Assembly: GCA_017621155.1 (NCBI GenBank)
Contig: JAGATP010000017.1
Span: forward strand, 1 to 45,600
Direction of reading: 5' to 3'
From: Clostridia bacterium
GTDB lineage: Bacteria > Bacillota > Clostridia > Christensenellales > Borkfalkiaceae
Length of the DNA: 45,600 nt
Part shown: positions 15,523 to 23,696 of the stretch, piece by piece
Numbering within the stretch: position 1 is the stretch's first letter
How the letters are laid out: each line of letters starts with the position of its first letter
Translations under genes and position numbers: made by a program
The notes under the pieces: model-generated
Database searches by the model: none
Told to the model about the DNA's origin: nothing
What the model saw: the letters and a program-made list of their open reading frames with translations, nothing else

Positions 15523-16107
15523 TTAGTGCTTGATCGACTCATAGAAGAGCGCTCTTGCAGAGTTGTGATAAGGAGATACCCAAAGCGTTCCGACACCAAG
15601 GCAAAGTGCGCCGACGATATACCAGCCGATGAAGGAGAGGTCGAGGACGAAAAGCTCCCACTTATGTCCCTGCATCAGATTGCGGCTTTCGGTGATGCAA
15701 TCCTTCCAGTTCATCTCGGGGTGGTCGACCTTGAGATAGTACGCCATCGCGTAGGAATAGGACTTGACGATGCCGGGCACAACGAGGAGGATAGACCAGA
15801 GGGCGATGAAAAGACTCTGCATAAATCCGAGCAGGAACAAATCGCCGAAGTCGGAGTTAAAGCCCTTAAAGACGTCTCCGATCTCCATCTGTTCTCCGTC
15901 TCTCGCATTTTTCAGATAGACGTATGCGTGCCCGTAATTCATCACGCCGGTGAGGACGATGATCAAAAGACCGAGCGTTACGCCTGCGCCTGCGCCGAGG
16001 ATGACTGTGACGATCAGATCGACGACCAGGGCAATGAGCCATTTCGATCCGAAGATTTTCCCGCCTAGTTGTGCTTTTGCTTTTTCCTTGATTTCAATTC
16101 TTGTCAT
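15523..16107 (-). CDS. DUF975 family membrane protein
   Basis: 194-aa integral membrane protein matching DUF975: N-terminal MTRIEIKEKAKAQLGGKIFG, several hydrophobic helices (about residues 20-60, 88-120 and 150-178), the family segment VPGIVKSYSYAMAYYL, and HPEMNWKDCITESRNLMQGH, in which acidic-x-x-A/C-I-x-x-S-x-x-L/M-M-x-G is conserved. Function unknown. The ATG at 16107 is preferred over the one 15 nt upstream because TTGGAG lies 9 nt before it. It has its own consensus promoter and is divergent from the ArsB-like permease. Confidence 0.87.
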   Translation of the reverse strand: MTRIEIKEKAKAQLGGKIFGSKWLIALVVDLIVTVILGAGAGVTLGLLIIVLTGVMNYGHAYVYLKNARDGEQMEIGDVFKGFNSDFGDLFLLGFMQSLFIALWSILLVVPGIVKSYSYAMAYYLKVDHPEMNWKDCITESRNLMQGHKWELFVLDLSFIGWYIVGALCLGVGTLWVSPYHNSARALFYESIKH

Positions 16108-16136
16108 AACAAGAGTCTCCAATAAATGATATCTAT

Positions 16137-16165
16137 ATTATAATATCTGATTTTCCTTTTGTCAA
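16137..16165 (-). promoter_or_regulatory. Promoter of the DUF975 gene
   Basis: Minus strand TTGACA (16160-16165), 17 nt, TATAAT (16137-16142): a perfect consensus promoter. Confidence 0.88.
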
Positions 16166-16202
16166 TCTATTTCGAAAATCTGTAAAATGTTTTGTCGAAA
16201 AT

Positions 16203-16231
16203 TTGACTTTTTCTATGGGCTGTGATAAAAT
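16203..16231 (+). promoter_or_regulatory. Promoter of the ArsB/NhaD-type permease gene
   Basis: TTGACT (16203-16208), 17 nt, TAAAAT (16226-16231), 22 nt before the ATG at 16254. Confidence 0.8.
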
Positions 16232-16253
16232 CGTAATCGCTTTGGAGGCAGGT

Positions 16254-17549
16254 ATGTTTTTGGCAATTGCGATTGCGGTGATAACTTGCGGCGGAATCAT
16301 TGCGGCGATTTTGATAAAGCCGCAGATCGGGCGCAGGATTAAGCTTGATACCTATTGGATGATCGCGCTCTTGGGCGCGATTTTGACCGTACTTTTTGGC
16401 TGTGTTTCCCCCGCAAAGGCGTGGGAGGCGATGACTGCCGATACGGCGATCAATCCCTTTAAGATTCTCGTTCTCTTTCTTTCGATGACCGTACTCTCCG
16501 TCTTTTTGGACGAAATGGGCTTTTTCCGCTATCTCGCAGGAGTTACCCTCAAGCGCGCGGGCGGCAGTCAGAAGAAGCTCTTTCTCTACCTGTACGTCAT
16601 CGTCTCCGTCCTCACCGTCTTTACGAGCAACGACATCATCATTTTATCCTTTACGCCGTTTATCTGTTACTTCGCGAGAAGTGCGAAGATTTCACCCGTC
16701 CCTTACCTTGCGGCGGAGTTTGTCGGCGCGAATACCTGGAGCATGGCGCTCATCATCGGCAACCCGACGAACATCTACCTTGCCACGACTTACGGAATCG
16801 GCTTTGCGGAGTATGCGGCAAAGATGTTCCTGCCCACCGTGGCGGCGGGCGTCGTCGCCTTTTTTATGCTCTTTCTCGTCTACCGAAAGGAGCTCGCTCT
16901 TCCCATGCATGCGTCGGGGGAGCTGTTCCGTATCGAAGACAAATTCTCCCTCGTCGTGGGGCTTTTTCATCTTGGAATCTGCACCGTCCTGCTCGCAGTC
17001 GGGTCGTATTTTTCCCTGCCCATGTGGCTGGTCGCGCTGTTTGCCGTGATCTCTCTCATTATCTGGAATCTCGGAATTGCCATCCGTCGCAAGCGTCCGC
17101 CGAGAGTGCTTGCAAAGTGCCTCATGCGCGCGCCGTGGGTGCTCATTCCCTTCGTCCTTTCCATGTTCGTCGTCATTTTGGGACTCAACGAGCAGGGCGT
17201 CACCCAGGCAATTTCCGACTTTTTCGGAACGGAAGGCACGGTGTTGAAATATGGGACGACCTCCTTCCTCGTCGCGAACGTCATCAACAACATTCCCATG
17301 AGCGTGTTTTACTGTTCCATCGCAGAGCCGCTTGCGGGAGAGGCGCTGACTGCCGCCGTGTACGCAACCGTCATCGGCTCGAATCTGGGCGCGCTTCTGA
17401 CGCCCATCGGCGCGCTTGCGGGGATTATGTGGTCGAACATTCTCAAGCAGTTTTCGTTGAAGTTCGGCTACCTGGACTTTCTGAAAATCGGCGTCACCGT
17501 AGCTGTTCCCGCACTCGCCGCCTCTTTGGGCGTGTTGTATCTCCTCTGA
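16254..17549 (+). CDS. ArsB/NhaD-superfamily ion permease
   Basis: 431-aa membrane protein of the ion transporter superfamily that includes ArsB, NhaD and SLC13 carriers. About 11 hydrophobic helices are visible. The first conserved half-motif TSNDIIILSFTPFICYFARS and the following GANTWSMALIIGNPTNIYLA (G-N-P-T-N) are characteristic, and the second half has the inverted-repeat counterpart FLVANVINNIPMSVFY with VIGSNLGALLTPIGALA. Substrate (arsenite, Na+/H+ exchange or a carboxylate) cannot be decided; no ars genes are adjacent. The start at 16254 follows GGAGG; upstream in-frame codons overlap the promoter. A strong terminator follows. Confidence 0.85.
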   Translation: MFLAIAIAVITCGGIIAAILIKPQIGRRIKLDTYWMIALLGAILTVLFGCVSPAKAWEAMTADTAINPFKILVLFLSMTVLSVFLDEMGFFRYLAGVTLKRAGGSQKKLFLYLYVIVSVLTVFTSNDIIILSFTPFICYFARSAKISPVPYLAAEFVGANTWSMALIIGNPTNIYLATTYGIGFAEYAAKMFLPTVAAGVVAFFMLFLVYRKELALPMHASGELFRIEDKFSLVVGLFHLGICTVLLAVGSYFSLPMWLVALFAVISLIIWNLGIAIRRKRPPRVLAKCLMRAPWVLIPFVLSMFVVILGLNEQGVTQAISDFFGTEGTVLKYGTTSFLVANVINNIPMSVFYCSIAEPLAGEALTAAVYATVIGSNLGALLTPIGALAGIMWSNILKQFSLKFGYLDFLKIGVTVAVPALAASLGVLYLL

Positions 17550-17565
17550 CTTTCTCCAGCCAAAA

Positions 17566-17604
17566 ACAGGACTTTGCATTTGTTCAAAGCCCTGTATTTT
17601 TTTT
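17566..17604 (+). terminator. Terminator after the permease gene
   Basis: ACAGG-A-CTTTG pairs with CAAAG-C-CCTGT (one mismatch), 8-nt loop, then eight T residues. Confidence 0.85.
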
Positions 17605-17711
17605 GCGATAGAGTTGCCGTTTCAATTGCCTTGATTTTTATGGATAGAACAATATATTTTTCGCATTTAGGAGTCATTCGTGTAGGTTGCGAGCCTGTTC
17701 GTGGAAAAAGA

Positions 17712-17740
17712 TTGAAAAAGATGTCGCAAAATGTTAAAAT
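17712..17740 (+). promoter_or_regulatory. Promoter of the two-component operon
   Basis: TTGAAA (17712-17717), 17 nt, TAAAAT (17735-17740), 28 nt before the ATG at 17769. Confidence 0.75.
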
Positions 17741-17768
17741 GAAAGATACTTTATGAGGGAGAAGAGGT

Positions 17769-18479
17769 ATGTATAAGATAGCTATTGTAGATGACGAACA
17801 AGAGAGCGTTGCTCGTTTAAAAGGACACTTGTCTCGTTTTTTTGAAGAAAACAGCGGGATGTACAGGGTATCCGTTTTTACAGACGGGGCGGAACTGTTA
17901 AAGGATTACAAGCCGTTTTACGATATTATTTTTCTTGACATACAGATGGATCAAGTGAACGGGGTGCGTACTGCGAAAAAAATTCGCGAGACGGACGAAC
18001 GCACGGTAATCATTTTTGTCACGCGCATGATAAAATATGCCGCCCTGGGATATGATATCGGCGTCAATAATTTCATCGTAAAACCGGTCGAATATCATGT
18101 TTTTGCCGTAAAAATGAGAAAAGCGCTTGCTCAGGTTGAATTTTTTTCGGACAAATTCATTTATATCCAGCAAAAAAGCGGAAGCGTCGCTCTGCGTGAA
18201 GATGAAATTTTGTACATCGAAACCTTAAAGCATTACGTCTACTATCACACGAAAAACGGTGAGTTTAAGGTTTTGGGTACGTTGAAGCAGGTGAAGGAAT
18301 CCCTCTCCGCGCATAAATTCAAAGAGTGCAGCAGATGTTATATTGTAAATCTTCGCCATGTGACGGCGGTCAATCAGAGAGAGGTGACGGTCGGCGGGAA
18401 ACAGCTATTGATCAGTCGGAACAGGAAAAGGGAGTTTTTGGAATCCGTCGCAGCGTTCTGGGGAGAATATGAATCATGA
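17769..18479 (+). CDS. LytTR-family response regulator (AgrA/LytR type)
   Basis: 236-aa regulator. Residues 1-120 are a receiver domain: acidic pair DDE at 8-10, phospho-acceptor Asp57 in DIIFLDIQMD, and Lys105-Pro106 in FIVKPVEY. Residues about 135-232 are a LytTR DNA-binding domain (FIYIQQKSGSVALREDEILY, ETLKHYVYYHT, FKECSRCYIVNLRHV). Such regulators bind short direct repeats rather than palindromes. GAGGGAGAAGAGG precedes the ATG. The stop overlaps the kinase start (ATGA at 18476-18479), so the pair is co-translated. No agrB or peptide gene is present, so the signal is unknown. Confidence 0.92.
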   Translation: MYKIAIVDDEQESVARLKGHLSRFFEENSGMYRVSVFTDGAELLKDYKPFYDIIFLDIQMDQVNGVRTAKKIRETDERTVIIFVTRMIKYAALGYDIGVNNFIVKPVEYHVFAVKMRKALAQVEFFSDKFIYIQQKSGSVALREDEILYIETLKHYVYYHTKNGEFKVLGTLKQVKESLSAHKFKECSRCYIVNLRHVTAVNQREVTVGGKQLLISRNRKREFLESVAAFWGEYES

Positions 18480-19786
18480 ATGCCTTCTTGAATTTCTTTT
18501 TCTCCACCAAGTTGACGTTCTTTTCCCTCCTCTATGTGGCGATCTTTTCCCGTATGCAGGAAAAAAGAAGGTATTTTTATCTGCGATCTCTCCTTTATTT
18601 TGCCCTAGCGACGCTGCTTCACTTTATTTCGTGGGAATGGCTCAAACAGAACAGCGGCTCTATGTTCCTGCCCTTTTCCGTTTTGTTTGTCGGATTTTGC
18701 CTGTTGATCGTCGTTCTCTTTAATCTGTTCTGTTATCGGTGCAGCATTGTCGATTCCCTCCTCTTTAGCGTAGCGGCATTTACGACCGAGCATTTTGCAA
18801 ATTCGGTGAGCGTTGCAATCGGAATCGCCTGCAATCTGGACGGTGCAGTCTATCGCCCGTATGGGCTCGGGATGTTTTTTATTACCTCGGCGGTCTACCT
18901 TCTTGTCGGCGTTTTTATTTTCTTCTTGGTTCATTTTATGCTCAAAGAACGCAAAATCGACATCAACAAGAGACATCTTGCCTTTCCGGTCGTGGCGGTT
19001 TTTATCGTATTTTCCTTGATGTATCATTGGGTCAATACGAAGTACTATTATAACGTCGAAACGATTTTCGTCACGAAATTGTATTCCATTGCCTTCTGCG
19101 TTATTTTATTTCTGTTTCTCATCAGCTTGTTTGAATCGGGCAAATACCGTATCGAATTGCAAATCCTCGAGCAATTGGAGCGCAAGGGGTTGGAGCAATA
19201 CGAAATCTCCAAGGAATCGATCGCGATCATCAATACAAAATGCCACGACATCAAAAAGGCATTGAGCTCGTCGTTTTCCGATACGAAGCTACTCACGCAA
19301 GAGGAAATCGCCTCGTTGCAGGAAAAAATTTCCATTTACGACAATTCCTATGTGACGGACAACCAGGCGCTCAATATCGTCCTGACCGAAAAATCCCTTT
19401 ACTGCGAAAAAAACAAGATCAATTTATCCGTCGTAACGCCCTATTCGGATTTCGATTTCATGACCAAGATGGACATTTATTCCCTGTTCGGCAATATTTT
19501 GGACAATGCGTTGGAAGCGGTCATGAAGCTTCCGGTTGAGAAGAGAATCGTTTCCCTTTCCGTCAAAAAGATAGGGGCAATGATCCTCATTCATTCGGAC
19601 AATTATTTTGCGGGACAGTTGCAGTTCGAGGGCGGAAGCATCGTCACGAACAAAAAGGATAAAACCGCACACGGGTACGGGATTTTAAGCGTTCGGCGGA
19701 CTGCCGAAAAATACGGAGGCGCGGTTAAAATTTCCGCTAAGGAAGATTTATTCCTGCTTGATATTATTATTCCCATCTCAGCCTGA
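18476..19786 (+). CDS. AgrC-type sensor histidine kinase (GHKL ATPase)
   Basis: 436-aa membrane kinase paired with the preceding regulator. The N-terminal ~215 residues hold six or seven hydrophobic helices as in AgrC-type peptide sensors. The likely phosphorylated histidine is His257 in TKCHDIKKALSS. The ATPase domain shows the N box NILDNALEAVMKL and the G box THGYGILSVRR-like segment (read here as AHGYGILSVRR) near the C-terminus. There is no large extracellular sensor domain, so the ligand is probably a peptide or membrane signal. Its first codons overlap the regulator stop. Confidence 0.9.
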   Translation: MNAFLNFFFSTKLTFFSLLYVAIFSRMQEKRRYFYLRSLLYFALATLLHFISWEWLKQNSGSMFLPFSVLFVGFCLLIVVLFNLFCYRCSIVDSLLFSVAAFTTEHFANSVSVAIGIACNLDGAVYRPYGLGMFFITSAVYLLVGVFIFFLVHFMLKERKIDINKRHLAFPVVAVFIVFSLMYHWVNTKYYYNVETIFVTKLYSIAFCVILFLFLISLFESGKYRIELQILEQLERKGLEQYEISKESIAIINTKCHDIKKALSSSFSDTKLLTQEEIASLQEKISIYDNSYVTDNQALNIVLTEKSLYCEKNKINLSVVTPYSDFDFMTKMDIYSLFGNILDNALEAVMKLPVEKRIVSLSVKKIGAMILIHSDNYFAGQLQFEGGSIVTNKKDKTAHGYGILSVRRTAEKYGGAVKISAKEDLFLLDIIIPISA

Positions 19787-19802
19787 ACGTCAGGAGAAAG
19801 CG

Positions 19803-19876
19803 ACTGTTCGCGTAGAAAAAAAGACAATTGATGCAAAAAAGGTTCTGAATGCGGAGACTCGATCACAGTTCGTGTA
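19803..19876. promoter_or_regulatory. Two direct repeats resembling LytTR binding sites
   Basis: ACTGTTCGCGTA (19803-19814) and ACAGTTCGTGTA (19865-19876) match at 10 of 12 positions and are 62 bp apart, close to six helical turns. The core resembles the ACNGTT element of AgrA-type sites. They precede a TATAAT that lacks a -35. Confidence 0.4.
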
Positions 19877-19892
19877 TCGGGTCTTTCTTTTT
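19855..19892 (+). terminator. Terminator after the sensor kinase gene
   Basis: AGACTCGAT and ATCGGGTCT pair (one T-G) around a 12-nt loop, followed by TTCTTTTT. The loop contains the second LytTR-like repeat. Confidence 0.7.
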
Positions 19893-19906
19893 GCTTTGGA
19901 TGGGGT

Positions 19907-19912
19907 TATAAT
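19907..19912 (+). promoter_or_regulatory. -10 box before the GH3 operon, without a -35
   Basis: TATAAT; the -35 position reads TTTCTT. Such a promoter often needs an activator, for which the adjacent LytTR regulator is a candidate. Confidence 0.4.
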
Positions 19913-19933
19913 GGGAAAAAATCAAGGAGGAGA

Positions 19934-20026
19934 GTGAGAAATAAGAAATTCAAAAGGCAAAGATTGCCGCCGCGAGACCCTTGCGCGGAGCTCGGTACAC
20001 CAAAGAGGGAATTGACTCATGAATGA
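19934..20026 (+). CDS. Possible 30-codon leader ORF before the GH3 operon
   Basis: GTG start 3 nt after AAGGAGGAGA, 30 codons, TGA at 20024-20026. The peptide is strongly basic (first ten residues RNKKFKRQRL after the start), has one Cys and no hydrophobic stretch, so it is not AgrD-like. It ends 17 nt before the next gene's ATG. Evidence is only the ribosome site and position; it may be non-coding leader. Confidence 0.3.
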   Translation: MRNKKFKRQRLPPRDPCAELGTPKRELTHE

Positions 20027-20043
20027 TTTATAAGGAGATAGCA

Positions 20044-20469
20044 ATGGAAGGGTTTAAAAACTTTTTCAAAGATAAGGGTGTCGGCTATTATGTTACCGTG
20101 CTTGCGACCGTTTTGGCGCTTGCGACGATGATAGTTTACGTTTCTTATTATGGACATGGCCCGAGAGAAGCAAATATCGATTGTATGAACTGGGTCGCAT
20201 TCTATTTGATCTTGGCGGGCATTGTGTTGACCGTTGCGCTGTTGATTTTCAACCAAAGGTTTTGGGCAACCGTCAGCATTTCGCTGTTTTCGTTTGTTTC
20301 GCTGCTGTTTTACATCTACGGCGTATACGGGTATGTTTCCGTCGTTGCAGTTGGAATCGACTTGAAAACGCTTAGTCCCGGGTTTCTTGCTTGTACAATT
20401 CTCTACGTTCTGACAATTGTATTTGCCTATGCGTCTGTCTTTTTAAAGCAGAAGAAAGAAATAAAATGA
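20044..20469 (+). CDS. Unrecognised four-helix membrane protein, 141 aa
   Basis: No family recognised. After a short cytoplasmic start (MEGFKNFFKDKGVGYY) four membrane helices are visible at about residues 16-36, 50-68, 73-104 and 112-134, and the tail KQKKEIK is basic. The chosen ATG at 20044 has AAGGAG 7 nt upstream; an in-frame ATG seven codons earlier has no ribosome site. The stop lies 10 nt before the GH3 gene and overlaps its ribosome site, so the two are co-transcribed. A role alongside the membrane-bound glycosidase is suggested only by this linkage. Confidence 0.78.
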   Translation: MEGFKNFFKDKGVGYYVTVLATVLALATMIVYVSYYGHGPREANIDCMNWVAFYLILAGIVLTVALLIFNQRFWATVSISLFSFVSLLFYIYGVYGYVSVVAVGIDLKTLSPGFLACTILYVLTIVFAYASVFLKQKKEIK

Positions 20470-20479
20470 GGAGAGTGTT

Positions 20480-23400
20480 ATGAAAAGAAGTACGACGGTT
20501 AAATTGCAAAAAGCAGCCGTTATGACGTCGGCGAGCTTGTTGGGTATTATGCTTGCAGCCAGCGCAATTCTGATGGATAATGCTGCGGTCATCAGCAGCA
20601 CCCTCGGACAACCGACCTTCCGCACGGAAGTCGTAGGGGATGGCTCGAATGAAAATACCGATTATTACCCTTCTTCGTACAAAAACGTAAAGTCCCTGAT
20701 TCAGGCAGGACGTGAAATGTGCGAGGAAACGCTGGAAGAGGGCGCGGTTCTTTTAAAAAATGAAAACAATGCGTTGCCTTTGAAAGAGGGCAACCGAAAA
20801 ATCAGTCTGTTCGGCGTGACTTCGATCGATCCCGTTTACGGCGGAACAGGTTCCGGTCAGGTAGACGTTTCCACCGCTCCTACCTTGAAGGAAGCGTTGG
20901 AACGGGACAATCTTTTCTCGGTCAATCCCGAGCTTTGGAATTTCTACACGGAAAACGCCGCACTCTATAAAAGAGGGACGAAACGATCTCCGACAGGATT
21001 TGATACCATCGCGGGCACGTTAAACGGCGCACCTTGGGAGGACGTTTATTCGGCGACGAACGGCTCGTATGCGACGTACGGCGATGCCGCAATCGTTGTG
21101 CTCGGACGTATCGGCGGCGAAGGCTCCGATCTCGATATCGAAAAGTTCAATGAAAGCGATCCCTCCGATTCTACCAATGGAGATTTCCTTCGCCTGACGC
21201 CCAAGGAAAAGGGACTTTTGGAAGGTCTTGCAAAGTTAAAGGGCAAGACGTTTGAGAAAATAATCGTATTGGTGAATACGGCGAATATGATTTCTTCCGA
21301 TTTCATCAAAGATCCCGCCTATAAAATCGATGCGGCTCTTTGGATCGGCACGCCCGGTCAGACGGGTCTGTACGGCGTTGCGGATTTGCTTGCGGGCAAA
21401 ACCACGCCTTCCGGTCATTTAACCGACACGATTTGGGCGGACAACCTGCAAAACCCCGTTCACAGCAATTTGGGTTATTACGCTTACAGCGGAAACATTG
21501 ACTCGAGCATTGCCTCCACCGCTCCGAGCGACAAACCGTACTCCGGCCCTGTCATTATCGGCAATACGACCAACAGCGGTAAATACCTCGTCTATCAGGA
21601 GGGCATCTACGTCGGGTATCGTTATGCGGAAACGCGCTATGAGGATTACGTGACGGGAAGGGCAAATACGGGAGAATTTATCTATAACGACGTCGTCGCT
21701 TATCCCTTCGGCTATGGTGCGTCTTATACGCAGTTCGAATATTCGAATTATACGGTAGACAAAACGAGCGATCACATTTATACCGTTACGGTAGACGTCG
21801 AAAACATCGGTACGGAAAAGGGAAAGGAAGTCGTTCAGGTTTACCTGCAAAAGCCTTATACGCCGGGCGGAATCGAAAAGGCGGCGGTAGAATTGGTCGG
21901 CTTTGAAAAGACGAAGATCCTTGATCCGGGTGAAAAGGTAAAAGTCTCCGTTGAAGTGGACGAAAGAGATTTCGCTTCCTATGATGCCGAAAATAAAAAG
22001 ACGTACGTCTTGGAAAACGGTACGTATTACTTAACCGTGGGCAACGGCGCACACGAAGCGGTAAACAACGTGCTCGCGGCAAAGGGACATTCTCCCTCTT
22101 CCGGGAAAATGGACGCAGACGGCAACAAGGACTTTGTAAAAGCTTACAACTTTAACTTAAGTTCTGAAGATGCGCTCAAATACTCCTGGTCGGAAGCGAC
22201 CGGCAAGAAGATCGAAAATCTGTTCGACTTCGCCGATATCAATAAGTATGCAGGTCGCGGCAATAACAGCGTTGTTTACGTATCCCGCAACAACTGGGAA
22301 GGAACGGTCAAGCTTGACAGAGATGACTATGTCAAATTGGAATGGACGACCCAGATGGGAAAGGATATGGAAATGAAAACGCCGAAGAGCGATAACGTGG
22401 AGTATCCCAAGTTTGGTCAGAATTCCGGTTTGCAGCTGATCGATATGCGCCAGGATGAAAACGGAGACGAGATTCCCTTTAACGATCCTCTTTGGGATAC
22501 GTTTATGGATCAGCTCCTTTGGGACGATATGGTGACGCTGCTGAAGGCAGGTGCGCGCTATACGGCGGCAATCGAGTCGGTCGGTAAAATCAAGACGTTG
22601 GATCACAACGGCCCGATGGGCTTGACGGAAAAGTACGGCAACTGCGTAAACGGCCTTGCGGCAAAAACGGATGATCCGGACAAAAATTCCCGCGCGATGG
22701 GCTATCCCGCCGGCGGCATCCGGGCTTCTTCCTTCAATAAGGAACTCGTCTACAACGTCGGCAACATGATCGGTGAAGACGCTCTTTGGGCAGGCTATTC
22801 GGGATTGTACGGCCCCGGCTCCAACATTCACAGATCTCCTTATTCGGGAAGAAACTATGAGTATTATTCGGAAGATCCGTTCCTTTCCGGAATGATCTGC
22901 GCCGAAGAAGTAAAGGGAATGCAGAGCCACGGCATGTACGTTTATAACAAGCATTGCTTTATGAACGATCAGGAAACCGCACGTATGGGCGTTTGCACCT
23001 GGGCAAACGAGCAAGCGATCCGTGAGATCTATGCAAAGGCATTTGCGATTCCCGTCGTAAAGGGAGACGCAAAGAACGTAATGGTCGGATACAACCGTCT
23101 CGGCGTTGTCTGGAATGGCGCGTGCAAGGAAATGATTACCGATTTCCTCAGAGGAGAATGCGGCATGACCGGTTTCGCGATTACGGATATGTGGTACTTC
23201 CAGACCGATTACTATATGAGCATTATCGATATGATGCTCGCCGGTTGCGATATGGTCGACGGTAGCGCTTCTGCAAGCACGGTTGCGCTGTTAAACGAAT
23301 GCAAGACGAGCGGAAGCGGAGAGCTTGCGTGGGCTGTCAGAAATTCCGCAAAGAGGATTTTATACACGGTTGCCCATTCCAACGCAATGAACGGAATCGG

Positions 23401-23557
23401 AAAGAATACGAGAATTATCCGCATTATGCCGCTCTGGCAGAAGCTTGTGGTGGTTGCCAACGTCGTGTTGGGCGTCCTCACGCTGGCTAGCGTTTCTTGG
23501 ACGATGATCTCCTACCTTCGTTACAAGAAGAACGAAGAGCAAGATAGACAAATTTAA
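20480..23557 (+). CDS. Membrane-anchored glycoside hydrolase family 3 protein with permuted domains
   Basis: 1025-aa probable beta-glucosidase or related exo-glycosidase acting outside the cell. An N-terminal helix (about 13-32) and a C-terminal helix (about 988-1011, followed by YLRYKKNEEQ) anchor both ends. Domain order is swapped: the alpha/beta GH3 C-domain comes first (EGAVLLKNENNALPL near residue 90, then GTPGQTGLYGVADLLAGKT), then a fibronectin-III-like domain (VTVDVENIGTEKGKEVVQVY), then the catalytic TIM barrel. Barrel landmarks are RSPYSGRNYEYYSEDPFLSG (Arg785), NKHCFMNDQE (Lys824-His825) and the nucleophile Asp903 in GFAITDMWYF. Permuted GH3 enzymes of this order are known, for example in Ruminococcus and Butyrivibrio. 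Substrate not determinable. Confidence 0.9.
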   Translation: MKRSTTVKLQKAAVMTSASLLGIMLAASAILMDNAAVISSTLGQPTFRTEVVGDGSNENTDYYPSSYKNVKSLIQAGREMCEETLEEGAVLLKNENNALPLKEGNRKISLFGVTSIDPVYGGTGSGQVDVSTAPTLKEALERDNLFSVNPELWNFYTENAALYKRGTKRSPTGFDTIAGTLNGAPWEDVYSATNGSYATYGDAAIVVLGRIGGEGSDLDIEKFNESDPSDSTNGDFLRLTPKEKGLLEGLAKLKGKTFEKIIVLVNTANMISSDFIKDPAYKIDAALWIGTPGQTGLYGVADLLAGKTTPSGHLTDTIWADNLQNPVHSNLGYYAYSGNIDSSIASTAPSDKPYSGPVIIGNTTNSGKYLVYQEGIYVGYRYAETRYEDYVTGRANTGEFIYNDVVAYPFGYGASYTQFEYSNYTVDKTSDHIYTVTVDVENIGTEKGKEVVQVYLQKPYTPGGIEKAAVELVGFEKTKILDPGEKVKVSVEVDERDFASYDAENKKTYVLENGTYYLTVGNGAHEAVNNVLAAKGHSPSSGKMDADGNKDFVKAYNFNLSSEDALKYSWSEATGKKIENLFDFADINKYAGRGNNSVVYVSRNNWEGTVKLDRDDYVKLEWTTQMGKDMEMKTPKSDNVEYPKFGQNSGLQLIDMRQDENGDEIPFNDPLWDTFMDQLLWDDMVTLLKAGARYTAAIESVGKIKTLDHNGPMGLTEKYGNCVNGLAAKTDDPDKNSRAMGYPAGGIRASSFNKELVYNVGNMIGEDALWAGYSGLYGPGSNIHRSPYSGRNYEYYSEDPFLSGMICAEEVKGMQSHGMYVYNKHCFMNDQETARMGVCTWANEQAIREIYAKAFAIPVVKGDAKNVMVGYNRLGVVWNGACKEMITDFLRGECGMTGFAITDMWYFQTDYYMSIIDMMLAGCDMVDGSASASTVALLNECKTSGSGELAWAVRNSAKRILYTVAHSNAMNGIGKNTRIIRIMPLWQKLVVVANVVLGVLTLASVSWTMISYLRYKKNEEQDRQI

Positions 23558-23581
23558 CGACCCATCATTCTTCCTATCAAT

Positions 23582-23615
23582 TGAGTCCGCTGCCTCGTGC
23601 AGCGGGCTCATTTTT
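23582..23615 (+). terminator. Terminator after the GH3 gene
   Basis: TGAGTCCGCTGC pairs with GCAGCGGGCTCA (one T-G) around CTCGT, followed by TTTTT. Confidence 0.9.
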
Positions 23616-23623
23616 GCGCAAAA

Positions 23624-23656
23624 GAAAAACCAAGCCGTGTTTCAAGCTTGGTTTTT
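23624..23656 (-). terminator. Terminator after gpmI
   Basis: AAACCAAGC and GCTTGGTTT form a 9-bp stem. On the minus strand it is followed by TTCTTT, about 40 nt beyond the gpmI stop. It may also act on the plus strand. Confidence 0.7.
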
Positions 23657-23696
23657 GTCGTATCGGCATTTCTCAATTTGTCACGAAAGAAAGGGG

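Noticed and set aside
17574..17756. 60-codon plus-strand frame before the response regulator
   Set aside because: It crosses the terminator at 17566-17604 and the promoter at 17712-17740, with no ribosome site at its start.
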